Assembly (NCBI GenBank): GCA_002366635.1
Contig: DFBN01000052.1
Coordinates: 1-5,843 of the forward strand
From: Caldifarciminota bacterium UBA3079
GTDB taxonomy: Bacteria > Hydrothermota > Tepidihabitantia > Tepidihabitantales > Tepidihabitantaceae
Length of the DNA: 5,843 nucleotides
Reading direction: 5' to 3'
Each line of letters begins with the position of its first letter. Position 1 is the stretch's first letter. The notes under the pieces are model-generated. The model made no database searches. It saw only the letters and a program-made list of their open reading frames with translations, and was not told the origin of the DNA. The position numbers were made by a program, and so were the translations under genes. This document shows positions 5,840-5,843 of this stretch, piece after piece.

Positions 5840-5843
5840 ATTA

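Overview
The window (about 50% GC, all recognisable genes on the + strand) looks like bacterial chromosome. It probably comes from a poorly cultured lineage that makes large secreted modular proteins with a Por/T9SS-type C-terminal domain. The domain style (C39-like peptidase, Ig-like and choice-of-anchor J modules, kelch-like propeller, NPF-type C-terminal domain) reminds me of candidate division WOR-3/Stahlbacteria or related FCB-like bacteria. That is an inference from style, not a database result.

Layout. (1) 2-1426: most of a histidine ammonia-lyase-like enzyme, cut at its 5' end by the window edge. It matches Pseudomonas putida HutH residue for residue at the key positions, but the cofactor-forming Ala-Ser-Gly triad reads Ala-Cys-Gly. 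No other histidine-degradation gene follows within the window. (2) 1512-2525: a compact set of three small genes, overlapping by 8 bases or 2 bases apart. They are a 72-residue protein of unknown function, a roughly 193-residue protein with a caspase-like His-Gly...Cys arrangement (resembling DUF6642), and a 72-residue single-pass membrane protein. The second and third appear to use TTG and GTG starts and are probably translationally coupled. This set is the best candidate here for an undescribed system. (3) 2526-2647: an intergenic region with a good sigma-70-type promoter, a small dyad at the expected transcription start and a strong Shine-Dalgarno. (4) 2648-5839: a 1063-residue secreted protein. 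It has a signal peptide, a putative Spi-like propeptide, a C39/papain-like peptidase domain with a visible Cys/His/Asp triad, an Ig/CARDB-like domain apparently split by an inserted choice-of-anchor J domain, a six-bladed kelch-like propeller and a C-terminal sorting-type domain.

How they relate: the lyase and the three-gene set lie 85 bases apart on the same strand, with no clear terminator between them, so read-through is possible but unproven. The large secreted protein has its own promoter and is best treated as a separate unit. No RNA genes, insertion sequences, CRISPR arrays or attachment sites were recognised.
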